This document shows, piece after piece, positions 1-11,306 of a DNA stretch of 64,000 bases. The translations under genes and the position numbers were made by a program. The stretch comes from Saposhnikovia divaricata (lineage: Eukaryota; Streptophyta; Magnoliopsida; Apiales; Apiaceae). The notes under the pieces are model-generated. The model worked only from the letters and a program-made list of their open reading frames with translations, was not told where the DNA came from and ran no database searches. The stretch is from positions 53,131,546-53,195,545 of the forward strand of contig CM071600.1 of the NCBI GenBank assembly GCA_036435485.1. Direction: 5' to 3'. Position 1 is the first letter of the stretch, and every line of letters begins with the position of its first letter.

Positions 1-1097
1 TAGTTTACTGAAAGGTTAGATTTTAAAAAAAAACAACAAGTGTGAGCCAAAGAATGCTCAGCAAGTTATATATATAGAACTGTACTGGATGAAATAAGAA
101 TGCAATAATCGCAATTCAAGAAATAGTAGCAATGAATATAAGCGAAGGAATGCTCACTAAATTATAATCAATACTATACTTGAAAACTGGATTCTTAACT
201 TTAACAGAAGATTAATATCATTTAAAACATTTATAACTCGAAATCAAGATTAATAACTGAGAAGGGTCGTAATACTAGATTCAATACTTTTAATACTTGC
301 AAAAATACTTTATCTAACACTTTAACGAATCTCCAAGAAATTCTCAGTTACTCAAATCTCATTCATGTCGCTAAGCATTTGCATACCTAGCTGCCTAACC
401 GGCCTGACAATCATGAGTTTGAATTACTAAGAAGATCTCAAATCATTCTCGGTTCTCACTATCACTGCGCAACACATGCCACGGTGACCGTAATAACCGT
501 GAATTATTTTATAACAGTCAACAAGAATATACAACTACTCTATAAAATAACATTATCTATCGTCGCTACTCATACCCTTTACATAATATAAACACCCCCC
601 TTTAATATTCTAACATAACACTCTTTTATTTACTACTAACCATCTCTGCCCCAGATAAAACTTTGAGAGAAAGAATATCAAGAATTTTTCCAATCATTCT
701 TACTCCACTTTCACGTACAATGTTACTTGCGAAGGGAATAACTGAAAAACTTCTATCTATCCTTAATCTCATTATTTTACTGAGGTTTCAACTTTTATCA
801 TATAGACAACAATTTAATCTGAAATACACAATTTCTAAACCGATAATCATTTACAGTAAAACAGGTATATCTTATCAAAACATTCCTCTCATTAAAACTA
901 TTCCATCAATAAAACATCAAAACATTCATCTTTTTAAAACTATTCCACAAATAAAACATACTTTCCGTAAAACTTTTTGAAACATTTAAATTGATTTTAT
1001 TATTCTTCTGATTACGGACAATACGGGTGATCAGCCACGTAAAGTCTTCCTTTCTTTGAAATTAGGTTCTCAATTAGGCAACACATTGGCCTTTAAT

Positions 1098-1222
1098 GCT
1101 GGACTAGGACCACCCTAGCCTCTTACGCTAAACAAAGGTGCTGGACTAGGACCACCCTAGCCTCTTACGCTTAACAAAAGTGCTGGACTAGGACCACCCT
1201 AGCCTCTTACGCTTATCCAACT
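1098..1222. repeat. Three 42-bp tandem repeats in LARD LTR (copy at 6865-6989)
   Basis: Three copies starting at 1098, 1140 and 1182. Each holds GCTGGACTAGGACCACCCTA then GCCTCTTACGCT. The core CTAGG-ACCAC-CCTAG is a near-palindrome that could form a hairpin or bind a protein dimer. The same array lies at 6865-6989 in the other LTR. Confidence 0.9.
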
Positions 1223-2029
1223 TATAAACCATCTTATTAATACTTTAAAACATTTCACTTTTCAGTCCTTTATACTCACTGGCAAAAGACCAGCCCAGTA
1301 TAAGGAAATTTTAAAAACATCTTTAATTACTTAAGCCATTTTAATGAGCGACAATACTTAAGAAAGAATAATACTAGCAATAAAACTGTATTTCTACTTT
1401 TCACATGATATATGAATAAAATATATCCTTATCAATACTTTGAAGGAGAGAATACTAGCAATACGGATTTGAAGGGAATAATTATATTGAATAAAAACAT
1501 ATGTATCTCGCTTGAACGATAAGCGAGGGTTAGTACACTTGCCTCGTTTCCACGCGTCGATTCGATACTTAATCTCGGTCTTTATTCGATCACGCATACA
1601 TCTTCTTCAATAAACCGTCAACATGTGCACTGGCTCTATATCGAATCCCTAATCATACTTGAAATAATAGTAAAGTACTATTTAGTACATAAACAATCCA
1701 ATCGATAACTAATTACTTATAACTCACAAAGCAATACATACATAAATATATATATATCCACACCTCATTAATCATCACATATGTACTTAAACACTTATAC
1801 ACATAAAAAGTTAACACCCAAATCATACCTTTAAACCATTGAAATCAAATAAGTTAAATAATTTAAATGCAGGAGATTTTCGGAAAATTTCGGCATGACC
1901 CATTCGTTTATCGGACTATGGGCACAGCCCCTCAAATACAATACATCCCTGTTTTAGAAAAAAATAAGCTGCCTCAACTTGCAGCAACATAAAATAAACA
2001 CATAAGAAAGTATCCGCCCTGACATGCGG

Positions 2030-2260
2030 CACATAGCACATAATGATTTATATTACACTACTACTTACGCTACACCAATGATCGTATTTCTCACGTATTT
2101 TAATGATACACGTGACAATCAATCATTGATGTTCGTAGGCCCTAGGGAACAACCCCTAGCACTAACTATTACTTACGCTATATCGATGATCACACCACAT
2201 AAGTATATGAATTATACCCGTGATAGTTAATCATGGATATTCGTAAGCCCTAGGGATTAG
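2030..2260. repeat. Imperfect direct duplication inside LARD LTR
   Basis: Two blocks of roughly 110 bp share TACTTACGCTA, an ATCAT/GATCA core, CGTGATA/CGTGACA and an ending with GCCCTAGGGA. They look like an old internal duplication. The second LTR has the same blocks at about 7797-8027. Confidence 0.6.
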
Positions 2261-3228
2261 TCGAAAAGAATTACACAAGTCCTCTAAATATTGACATTTA
2301 AAAACTTGTGATCTTCTCATAACCCCTAGCACAATTCTAATTATTATAAAATTCTAACATTTAACATGTACCACGTATTCCCATACTTACCAACACCAAG
2401 TAATTGACAATGATATATTCAACGAATACTATGACTCGATTTATAACATTTAGCACATAGCATTAACAGTTAACATTTCACTTCCGAAAGTATTACCCAA
2501 CAACAACAATTAACCATTAATAATCATCAAAACATATACTCAAACCCACAATTAATCTCACAATTTATATCGATTTAAATTACAACACTTATTAGCTAAA
2601 TTACCACAATTAAACAATATATAAAAATTCACCATACTAATCTAATTACGACCATTAGCACAAGGGCAGATTCTCATGTACCAGTCACACTCTAGCATTT
2701 TTAATAAATCGAACATTTCATATTTTTGTGCAAATCTTTTTCTGTAATCTTTATAATTCCTTCCTCTATACTCAGTAAAATTTTTAACTTAAAAGAACAA
2801 GTTTAACTAGGTGAAACAGATTTCCAAAGTAGCAATTCCCGAGAGCAGCGAGGTTATGAACAGCAGTCACTAAAACAACGTTTTCTCCTTGCTCGTTAAC
2901 TCAAACTACGCACCGTTTTCTCCTACACAAACTAGAGACCACAAGCTATAATTCATATTTTATTGCCAAGACCAAATAAGGTCATTAACTGCCTCGAAAT
3001 TACAGCACAAAACAGGGCAGTTGCTGGGATTTCATAATCAAAACTAGAATCATGCTTAACTTCTTTGAGACAATAAATCAAACAACTTGTAGGCATGCTT
3101 AACTATATAGAATCTGAATATTAAGAAAGAAAAATCAAGATTCAAATTTACTACGAATTAATACGAAGATTTCATAATTAAAACACGAAACGAAATATAC
3201 CTCTACGATTTTCAAGCTCCCCAAACAA

Positions 3229-3234
<6 letters not shown>

Positions 3235-3287
<53 letters not shown>
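3235..3287. repeat. CT microsatellite in LARD LTR (shorter copy at about 9002-9041)
   Basis: A pure CT run of about 53 bp in the left LTR and about 39 bp in the right. This 14-bp difference is the largest change between the LTRs, consistent with replication slippage after insertion. A further pyrimidine-rich stretch continues to about 3500. Confidence 0.9.
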
Positions 3288-3289
<2 letters not shown>

Positions 3290-4153
3290 CGCTACACCAC
3301 AGCCTCCACAGCCACGCACGACCTCGCCGGACTGCTCCCGACACACAACTCACATATATACACGCATAATTATATACATAACACACCCAATTGATTTCTC
3401 TCTCTATTTCTCTCAAATCTCTCTTCTCTCTTCTTCTCCCATTCTTTTCTTCTCTCTTTCTTATTTCTCTCCCTGCGTTTTTTTTTCTTTCTCCCGACCT
3501 TTCTCGATACTTCTACTGTTGGGCTGCTCTACATCTCTTAATGGGCTTGGCCCATTACTCTTGTTACTACTTTATTCTCTTTTCGGCCCAATTATAACAA
3601 ATAAATGACTTAAAAAAAATCATAATTAAATAAAACTTTCGGAAAATTACACTTTTCATTTTTTTAAAATAAAGAATATAAAATTACAAGCACGTACATA
3701 TTTTCGAAATATTTTTCGGATAAAAAAAATGAATTAAATATGAATTTTCAAAGTTTTGATCCTTTAAATACAATAAAACTCTTAAAATCATTTTAAAATA
3801 CTAAAACACCCAAATTAATCCACCCAACACTTTTAAAAACTCAATAAATATATCAAGATAATATTACAAAAGATTTCATGATTTAATCCAACTCCGATAA
3901 ATAAATAAAGATTTTTGAAGATCAATAATACTTGTTTTAAATATTTTTAAATCACTAAAATACAAATAAAAATATTGGGGCACACATTGGCACACATACA
4001 TCCATATATACTCATATAAACTCGATACTAAATATCGTTGAACTCCACAACGATATTCTCAAATCCAATTCCATACTTTAAATACTAATTAACATAATTA
4101 AAACAATAAAAATAATAATAATAATAAATCCTACAATAATCCGGGATCTTACA

Positions 4154-4170
4154 TTCTACCCACCTTAAAA
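4154..4170 (-). promoter_or_regulatory. Polypurine tract of LARD
   Basis: On the minus strand AAGGTGGGTAGAA abuts the first base (TGTAAG) of the 3' LTR, as expected for the plus-strand DNA primer in reverse transcription. Confidence 0.75.
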
Positions 4171-5278
4171 GGATTCCGTCCTCGGAATCAGGTAAAGAAG
4201 GGTTACTGGGTTTACTCTACCAACTCGGGTTGCATCCGCAGCTCTACTAATCTGTACTCTGGATACTTATTTACTCTACTGGGATCTCTACTGATCTCTC
4301 TATATAGAACGACTCTAATCGTAGTACTATACGTCACGCGTTACTAGTATTCTAAACTCGATTGACATACGTTCAAGACTAGTCGAGATCTTATGATTCA
4401 TGATATTTGAAAAGAACGATTTCACATCGTAGCAAAGGTTTCTACAATTGTGGAATCAATGAGTTTTCAAACAAATATTCTTTGAAATGAGAGATTACTG
4501 AGTGATCAACATGATCAAATGAACCTTGTTGCGTGCCTTATTCAAGACATGACTAAAGGTAATTAACCTTCTTGTACTTCACAACACACAAGTGATGGCG
4601 TCCCATCAGACTGCTATCACACAGACAAACAGTCCTTGTGTCCCCTATAAATAGGGTTGTTCACCTCAGTTGGAGTAAAGAAACACAAAAAGATTCGAAC
4701 ATCGAATTAACAATCAATTGATGAGAAATTCTCAGACATACCCCTGGATTACAACTAAACGGATTCCATGGGTACTACTTCAGAAGAAAAGGATAATCAC
4801 GAAAGAATGATTTGCAGAATACTAAGAAATAATGATTTATCAATAATAGAATCATTCACTGATGAAGAAAATTAGATACTCAAATATCACTTGACAGGGT
4901 TTTAGAAATAAAGGAAATAGGCATCAAAACAACCTCTGTCATAACTGGAATCCCAAATTCGGGGGAAAGACAATTGTCAAAATAACTCAACAAAGGAATA
5001 TTTATCAAGAAGAAAGGTATTGCCAGGGTCTCCACGTACATCTTCTTTGTCGACTCCTTCGCTGACTCGTCATTCGATCTAGACTCTGAAGGTTCCACTA
5101 CCTACAGGTTCAAGGGTTTCTACCCAACTCCGCTCAACTATCTGCCACCACTCACATCTTAACTCACTAACTGGTACTATATCCAATAGTCCAACACGAG
5201 TCCTATATGAACTCTGACGTTCCTTACTTAACTATACATACTCCTACACACTCTCGTTTCTAGTTTACTATAACCTAC

Positions 5279-5290
5279 GCTCTGATACCA
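5279..5290 (-). promoter_or_regulatory. Primer binding site of LARD (initiator-Met tRNA type)
   Basis: The minus strand reads TGGTATCAGAGC three bases after the LTR end CGTTACA. This is the standard complement of the 3' end of plant initiator-Met tRNA and fixes the orientation of the element. Confidence 0.92.
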
Positions 5291-5293
5291 ACT

Positions 5294-8200
5294 TGTAACG
5301 CCCCCAAATCCGGGGTCAGTAGATTTGGGCGTCACGCTATCAAACTCAACAATTCTAACAAAAATTGGCCATGATGTATTCGTAAATACAACATAAACCT
5401 GCTGGATACTAAACTAAAAAATCTGAAAATCAAAATAAAACTGAAATAAAAATTAAAACTCAATCAAAAGCTCTTTGACCCCAACTCCCAACTCAGGATC
5501 TTAGGTTACAGTTCTAGAACCAAGAAAACCCAAACCAATTTAAATACAAATCTATTTACAAAACTTATACAAACTTAAATCACTGGTATAACTTCGAATA
5601 GAAGTATACCAGGCCAACTACTCAAATACATACTATAACTACTAAAACTATAATTTACATACAATAATTCAACTTTAAATCTAAATACCCTGATCCACGT
5701 CAGCTTCACAACAGCATCCTGCTTCTTCTTTCCACTTTCTGAACTGCACATGCTAAGCCTCGCCAACTAGTTTACTGAAAGGTTAGATTTTAAAAAAAAA
5801 CAACAAGTGTGAGCCAAAGAATGCTCAGCAAGTTATATATATAGAACTGTACTGGATGAAATAAGAATGCAATAATCGCAATTCAAGAAATAGTAGCAAT
5901 GAATATAAGCGAAGGAATGCTCACTAAATTATAATCAATACTATACTTGAAAACTGGATTCTTAACTTTAACAGAAGATTAATATCATTTAAAACATTTA
6001 TAACTCGAAATCAAGATTAATAACTGAGAAGGGTCGTAATACTAGATTCAATACTTTTAATACTTGCAAAAATACTTTATCTAACACTTTAACGAATCTC
6101 CAAGAAATTCTCAGTTACTCAAATCTCATTCATGTCGCTAAGCATTTGCATACCTAGCTGCCTAACCGGCCTGACAATCATGAGTTTGAATTACTAAGAA
6201 GATCTCAAATCATTCTCGGTTCTCACTATCACTGCGCAACACATGCCACGGTGACCGTAATAACCGTGAATTATTTTATAACAGTCAACAAGAATATACA
6301 ACTACTCTATAAAATAACATTATCTATCGTCGCTACTCATACCCTTTACATAATATAAACACCCCCCTTTAATATTCTAACATAACACTCTTTTATTTAC
6401 TACTAACCATCTCTGCCCCAGATAAAACTTTGAGAGAAAGAATATCAAGAATTTTTCCAATCATTCTTACTCCACTTTCACGTACAATGTTACTTGCGAA
6501 GGGAATAACTGAAAAACTTCTATCTATCCTTAATCTCATTATTTTACTGAGGTTTCAACTTTTATCATATAGACAACAATTTAATCTGAAATACACAATT
6601 TCTAAACCGATAATCATTTACAGTAAAACAGGTATATCTTATCAAAACATTCCTCTCATTAAAACTATTCCATCAATAAAACATCAAAACATTCATCTTT
6701 TTAAAACTATTCCACAAATAAAACATACTTTCCGTAAAACTTTTTGAAACATTTAAATTGATTTTATTATTCTTCTGATTACGGACAATACGGGTGATCA
6801 GCCACGTAAAGTCTTCCTTTCTTTGAAATTAGGTTCTCAATTAGGCAACACATTGGCCTTTAATGCTGGACTAGGACCACCCTAGCCTCTTACGCTAAAC
6901 AAAGGTGCTGGACTAGGACCACCCTAGCCTCTTACGCTTAACAAAAGTGCTGGACTAGGACCACCCTAGCCTCTTACGCTTATCCAACTTATAAACCATC
7001 TTATTAATACTTTAAAACATTTCACTTTTCAGTCCTTTATACTCACTGGCAAAAGACCAGCCCAGTATAAGGAAATTTTAAAAACATCTTTAATTACTTA
7101 AGCCATTTTAATGAGCGACAATACTTAAGAAAGAATAATACTAGCAATAAAACTGTATTTCTACTTTTCACATGATATATGAATAAAATATATCCTTATC
7201 AATACTTTGAAGGAGAGAATACTAGCAATACGGATTTGAAGGGAATAATTATATTGAATAAAAACATATGTATCTCGCTTGAACGATAAGCGAGGGTTAG
7301 TACACTTGCCTCGTTTCCACGCGTCGATTCGATACTTAATCTCGGTCTTTATTCGATCACGCATACATCTTCTTCAATAAACCGTCAACATGTGCACTGG
7401 CTCTATATCGAATCCCTAATCATACTTGAAATAATAGTAAAGTACTATTTAGTACATAAACAATCCAATCGATAACTAATTACTTATAACTCACAAAGCA
7501 ATACATACATAAATATATATATATCCACACCTCATTAATCATCACATATGTACTTAAACACTTATACACATAAAAAGTTAACACCCAAATCATACCTTTA
7601 AACCATTGAAATCAAATAAGTTAAATAATTTAAATGCAGGAGATTTTCGGAAAATTTCGGCATGACCCATTCGTTTATCGGACTATGGGCACAGCCCCTC
7701 AAATACAATACATCCCTGTTTTAGAAAAAAATAAGCTGCCTCAACTTGCAGCAACATAAAATAAACACATAAGAAAGTATCCGCCCTGACATGCGGCACA
7801 TAGCACATAATGATTTATATTACACTACTACTTACGCTACACCAATGATCGTATTTCTCACGTATTTTAATGATACACGTGACAATCAATCATTGATGTT
7901 CGTAGGCCCTAGGGAACAACCCCTAGCACTAACTATTACTTACGCTATATCGATGATCACACCACATAAGTATATGAATTATACCCGTGATAGTTAATCA
8001 TGGATATTCGTAAGCCCTAGGGATTAGTCGAAAAGAATTACACAAGTCCTCTAAATATTGACATTTAAAAACTTGTGATCTTCTCATAACCCCTAGCACA
8101 ATTCTAATTATTATAAAATTCTAACATTTAACATGTACCACGTATTCCCATACTTACCAACACCAAGTAATTGACAATGATATATTCAACGAATACTATG

Positions 8201-8995
8201 ACTCGATTTATAACATTTAGCACATAGCATTAACAGTTAACATTTCACTTCCGAAAGTATTACCCAACAACAACAATTAACCATTAATAATCATCAAAAC
8301 ATATACTCAAACCCACAATTAATCTCACAATTTATATCGATTTAAATTACAACACTTATTAGCTAAATTACCACAATTAAACAATATATAAAAATTCACC
8401 ATACTAATCTAATTACGACCATTAGCACAAGGGCAGATTCTCATGTACCAGTCACACTCTAGCATTTTTAATAAATCGAACATTTCATATTTTTGTGCAA
8501 ATCTTTTTCTGTAATCTTTATAATTCCTTCCTCTATACTCAGTAAAATTTTTAACTTAAAAGAACAAGTTTAACTAGGTGAAACAGATTTCCAAAGTAGC
8601 AATTCCCGAGAGCAGCGAGGTTATGAACAGCAGTCACTAAAACAACGTTTTCTCCTTGCTCGTTAACTCAAACTACGCACCGTTTTCTCCTACACAAACT
8701 AGAGACCACAAGCTATAATTCATATTTTATAGCCAAGACCAAATAAGGTCATTAACTGCCTCGAAATTACAGCACAAAACAGGGCAGTTGCTGGGATTTC
8801 ATAATCAAAACTAGAATCATGCTTAACTTCTTTGAGACAATAAATCAAACAACTTGTAGGCATGCTTAACTATATAGAATCTGAATATTAAGAAAGAAAA
8901 ATCAAGATTCAAATTTACTACGAATTAATACGAAGATTTCATAATTAAAACACGAAACGAAATATACCTCTACGATTTTCAAGCTCCCCAAACAA

Positions 8996-9042
<47 letters not shown>

Positions 9043-9907
9043 CGCTACACCACAGCCTCCACAGCCACGCACGACCTCGCCGGACTGCTCCCGACACACA
9101 ACTCACATATATACACGCATAATTATATACATAACACACCCAATTGATTTCTCTCTCTATTTCTCTCAAATCTCTCTTCTCTCTTCTTCTCCCATTCTTT
9201 TCTTCTCTCTTTCTTATTTCTCTCCCTGCGTTTTTTTTTCTTTCTCCCGACCTTTCTCGATACTTCTACTGTTGGGCTGCTCTACATCTCTTAATGGGCT
9301 TGGCCCATTACTCTTGTTACTACTTTATTCTCTTTTCGGCCCAATTATAACAAATAAATGACTTAAAAAAAATCATAATTAAATAAAACTTTCGGAAAAT
9401 TACACTTTTCATTTTTTTTAAAATAAAGAATATAAAATTACAAGCACGTACATATTTTCGAAATATTTTTCGGATAAAAAAAATGAATTAAATATGAATT
9501 TTCAAAGTTTTGATCCTTTAAATACAATAAAACTCTTAAAATCATTTTAAAATACTAAAACACCCAAATTAATCCACCCAACACTTTTAAAAACTCAATA
9601 AATATATCAAGATAATATTACAAAAGATTTCATGATTTAATCCAACTCCGATAAATAAATAAAGATTTTTGAAGATCAATAATACTTGTTTTAAATATTT
9701 TTAAATCACTAAAATACAAATAAAAATATTGGGGCACACATTGGCACACATACATCCATATATACTCATATAAACTCGATACTAAATATCGTTGAACTCC
9801 ACAACGATATTCTCAAATCCAATTCCATACTTTAAATACTAATTAACATAATTAAAACAATAAAAATAATAATAATAATAAATCCTACAATAATCCGGGA
9901 TCTTACA
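5294..9907 (-). repeat. LARD 5' LTR, complete (4614 bp)
   Basis: Complete copy with TG...CA ends on either strand. In element sense its last 45 bases contain a potential stem (GACGCCCAAATC with GATTTGGGGGCGTT) just inside the terminus. Beyond the repeats listed separately it is AT-rich and without a convincing ORF. The right flank begins ACAAC, so a 5-bp duplication should be found at the unseen left end. Confidence 0.93.
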
Positions 9908-11206
9908 ACAACCTAGTGAATCACTAAGTTGATAAATATATTGACTTTCAGTACATGATACCTCAGATGAAGTACCACTGGAGTTATCAGATTTTGCCAT
10001 CAGGGCAAGATTGCCATACTCTTCTTCTTCAGAGTCTGTATCATCCCAGCTCTTTCCAGCAGCCACATAGGCTTTACCTGTCTTCTTCTTCTCAGATCCA
10101 AAGTCTTTTCTTTGGTTTTGTTTTGGCTTCTGACATTCAGTAGCGAAATGTCCAAGTTCATTACAGTTGTAGCATCTAATTTTACTTCTTTCAACCGTTC
10201 CAGTTTTGTAACCTCCTCTGTTACTTGAGGATGAAGAACCTCCTCTTTTGAACCTGTTATAGTTAGATTTGTACCTAAACTTGGGATTCTTCCTGAATCT
10301 GAAGTTACTGAATTTCCTTACCAACAATGCCATGGACTCATCTTCCAACTGATCTAGCTCTTCTAACGAATAGAAGTCTCCTTCATCTGGACTAGCATTC
10401 GTTTGACCAACTTCAACTTCAAGCTTGCCACTGTCAACACTACAAGATTGAATAACCTTATCTTCCACTTCCTGTTTGTTCTCAACAATAAGAGCTGTAG
10501 AAGTATTGGCAACTCTTCCTTTTCCATAAATCTCCTTTTGTTGAGATTGTTCCAGTTCATAGGTTTTTAAAACGCCAAAGAGTCTTTCTACAGTAATTTC
10601 ACTTAGATTCCTCGACTCTCTGATAGCTATAATCCTATGTTCTAGATGAACAGGCATTGACAGTAGAAATTTTCTGTTGATCTCTTTCTGAGTGTAGTAC
10701 TTGCCATGCATCTGTAAATTGTTGACAAGTTTGTTATATCTTTCAAACACATCTTGAATACTTTCATTGGATGCTGATCGAAAGTGTTCATACTCAGATG
10801 TCAGAATTTCTAGTCGATTCTCCCTAACTTCCTCTGTTCCTTCATTCACAGTTTCAATGGTTTCCCACATTTGCTTTGCAGTCTTGCAGTTTATCACATG
10901 ACTGTACATTACAGAGTCTAGAGAATCTATTAAGATCAGTCTTAAATTAATGTCAAGTCCAGCTTCCTCTCTTTCAACAAGAGTGTATTCAGAAGAATCT
11001 TTGTGTACAAACCTTGCAGGGGCAACAACTTTTCCATCAGTAACAACTTCAGGAATTAATCCAAAAGGTATTATTGGTCCTTCTGATAAGACTTTCATGT
11101 ATTTAGGATTTGCAACCTCTAGGAACATTAACATTTTGTTCTTCCACATATCATAACTGTTTTTGTCATATATGGGAATTTTCACAGTTCCAACTTTAGA
11201 AGACAT
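9908..11206 (-). pseudogene. Copia-1 gag, truncated by the LARD insertion
   Basis: Starts at an ATG (11206) and stays open to the LARD junction at 9908; a fused frame then runs into LTR sequence and stops at 9839. It encodes about 430 residues of a Copia capsid/nucleocapsid protein: an N-terminal KIPIYDKNSYDMWKNKM block typical of Copia Gag, a helical capsid region, an acidic linker, and one CCHC knuckle CYNCNELGHFATEC near residue 350. The N-terminus resembles that of the SIRE gag at 46.5-47.7 kb (IP...Y..W..KML..LE, GP..P..L.P, GKVV), so Copia-1 is probably a SIRE-lineage relative. Protease and pol would lie left of the window, beyond the LARD. Confidence 0.9.
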
Positions 11207-11292
11207 GATGAATTTTTTAAGAGAGTTAAAAAATTCGGGGATGATTTTTAATCGAGTAAAATGGGATTTTTGATTTGCGTATCAATCAATCT

Positions 11293-11305
11293 GCTCTGAT
11301 ACCAA
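11293..11305 (-). promoter_or_regulatory. Primer binding site of Copia-1
   Basis: The minus strand reads TTGGTATCAGAGCAG directly after the LTR end CCTAACA. Initiator-Met tRNA type; it lies about 90 bp upstream of the gag ATG. Confidence 0.9.
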
Positions 11306-11306
11306 T

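Larger units (their letters stand above)
1..4153 (-). repeat. LARD 3' LTR (left copy, truncated by window)
   Basis: Matches 5768-9907 across its whole visible length. I found one substitution (near 2968 versus 8731), a shorter CT tract in the right copy and one extra T in a T run near 9413. The net offset falls from 5767 to 5754 bp. Such close identity means a very recent insertion. Small ORFs inside (for example 663-980) recur only because the LTR is duplicated and look like nothing known. Confidence 0.92.
4154..5293 (-). mobile_element. LARD internal region, non-coding
   Basis: 1140 bp between the LTRs. On the minus strand no gag, protease, RT, RNase H or integrase motif is present; the longest minus reading frame (4880-5098, 72 codons, GTG start) matches nothing I know. 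The purine tract is at 4154-4170 and the PBS at 5279-5290. On the plus strand a TATAAATA at 4646-4653 precedes a 35-codon ORF (see findings). Confidence 0.8.
1..9907 (-). mobile_element. Giant-LTR non-autonomous retrotransposon (LARD), left end outside window
   Basis: Two near-identical long repeats (1-4153 and 5294-9907) flank 1140 bp of DNA with no gag or pol. In minus-strand sense the LTR begins TGTAAGATCCCGG and ends GGGGGCGTTACA. A primer binding site TGGTATCAGAGC (initiator-Met tRNA type) lies next to the right LTR and a purine tract next to the left LTR, so the element reads right to left. The full LTR is 4614 bp; the left copy lacks its first 473 bp because the window starts inside it. 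The purine-tract neighbourhood (GGACGGAATCC, then AAGGTGGGTAGAA) resembles Tekay/Del chromoviruses, which have long LTRs, so I infer a gag-pol-less derivative mobilised in trans. The element interrupts Copia-1 gag at 9907/9908. Confidence 0.9.

Noticed and set aside
663..980. 105-codon plus-strand frame, repeated at 6430-6747
   Set aside because: It lies in the LARD LTR, is AT-rich with Ile/Lys/Thr bias, matches nothing known, and is duplicated only because the LTR is.
3135..3597. Frames across the CT microsatellite (Arg-Glu repeats)
   Set aside because: Low-complexity translation of the CT tract and nearby pyrimidine stretch.
5294..5330. Plus-strand LTR start TGTAACGCCCCC as evidence that the LARD reads left to right
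   Set aside because: The PBS (TGGTATCAGAGC) and purine tract are both on the minus strand, so the element reads right to left.
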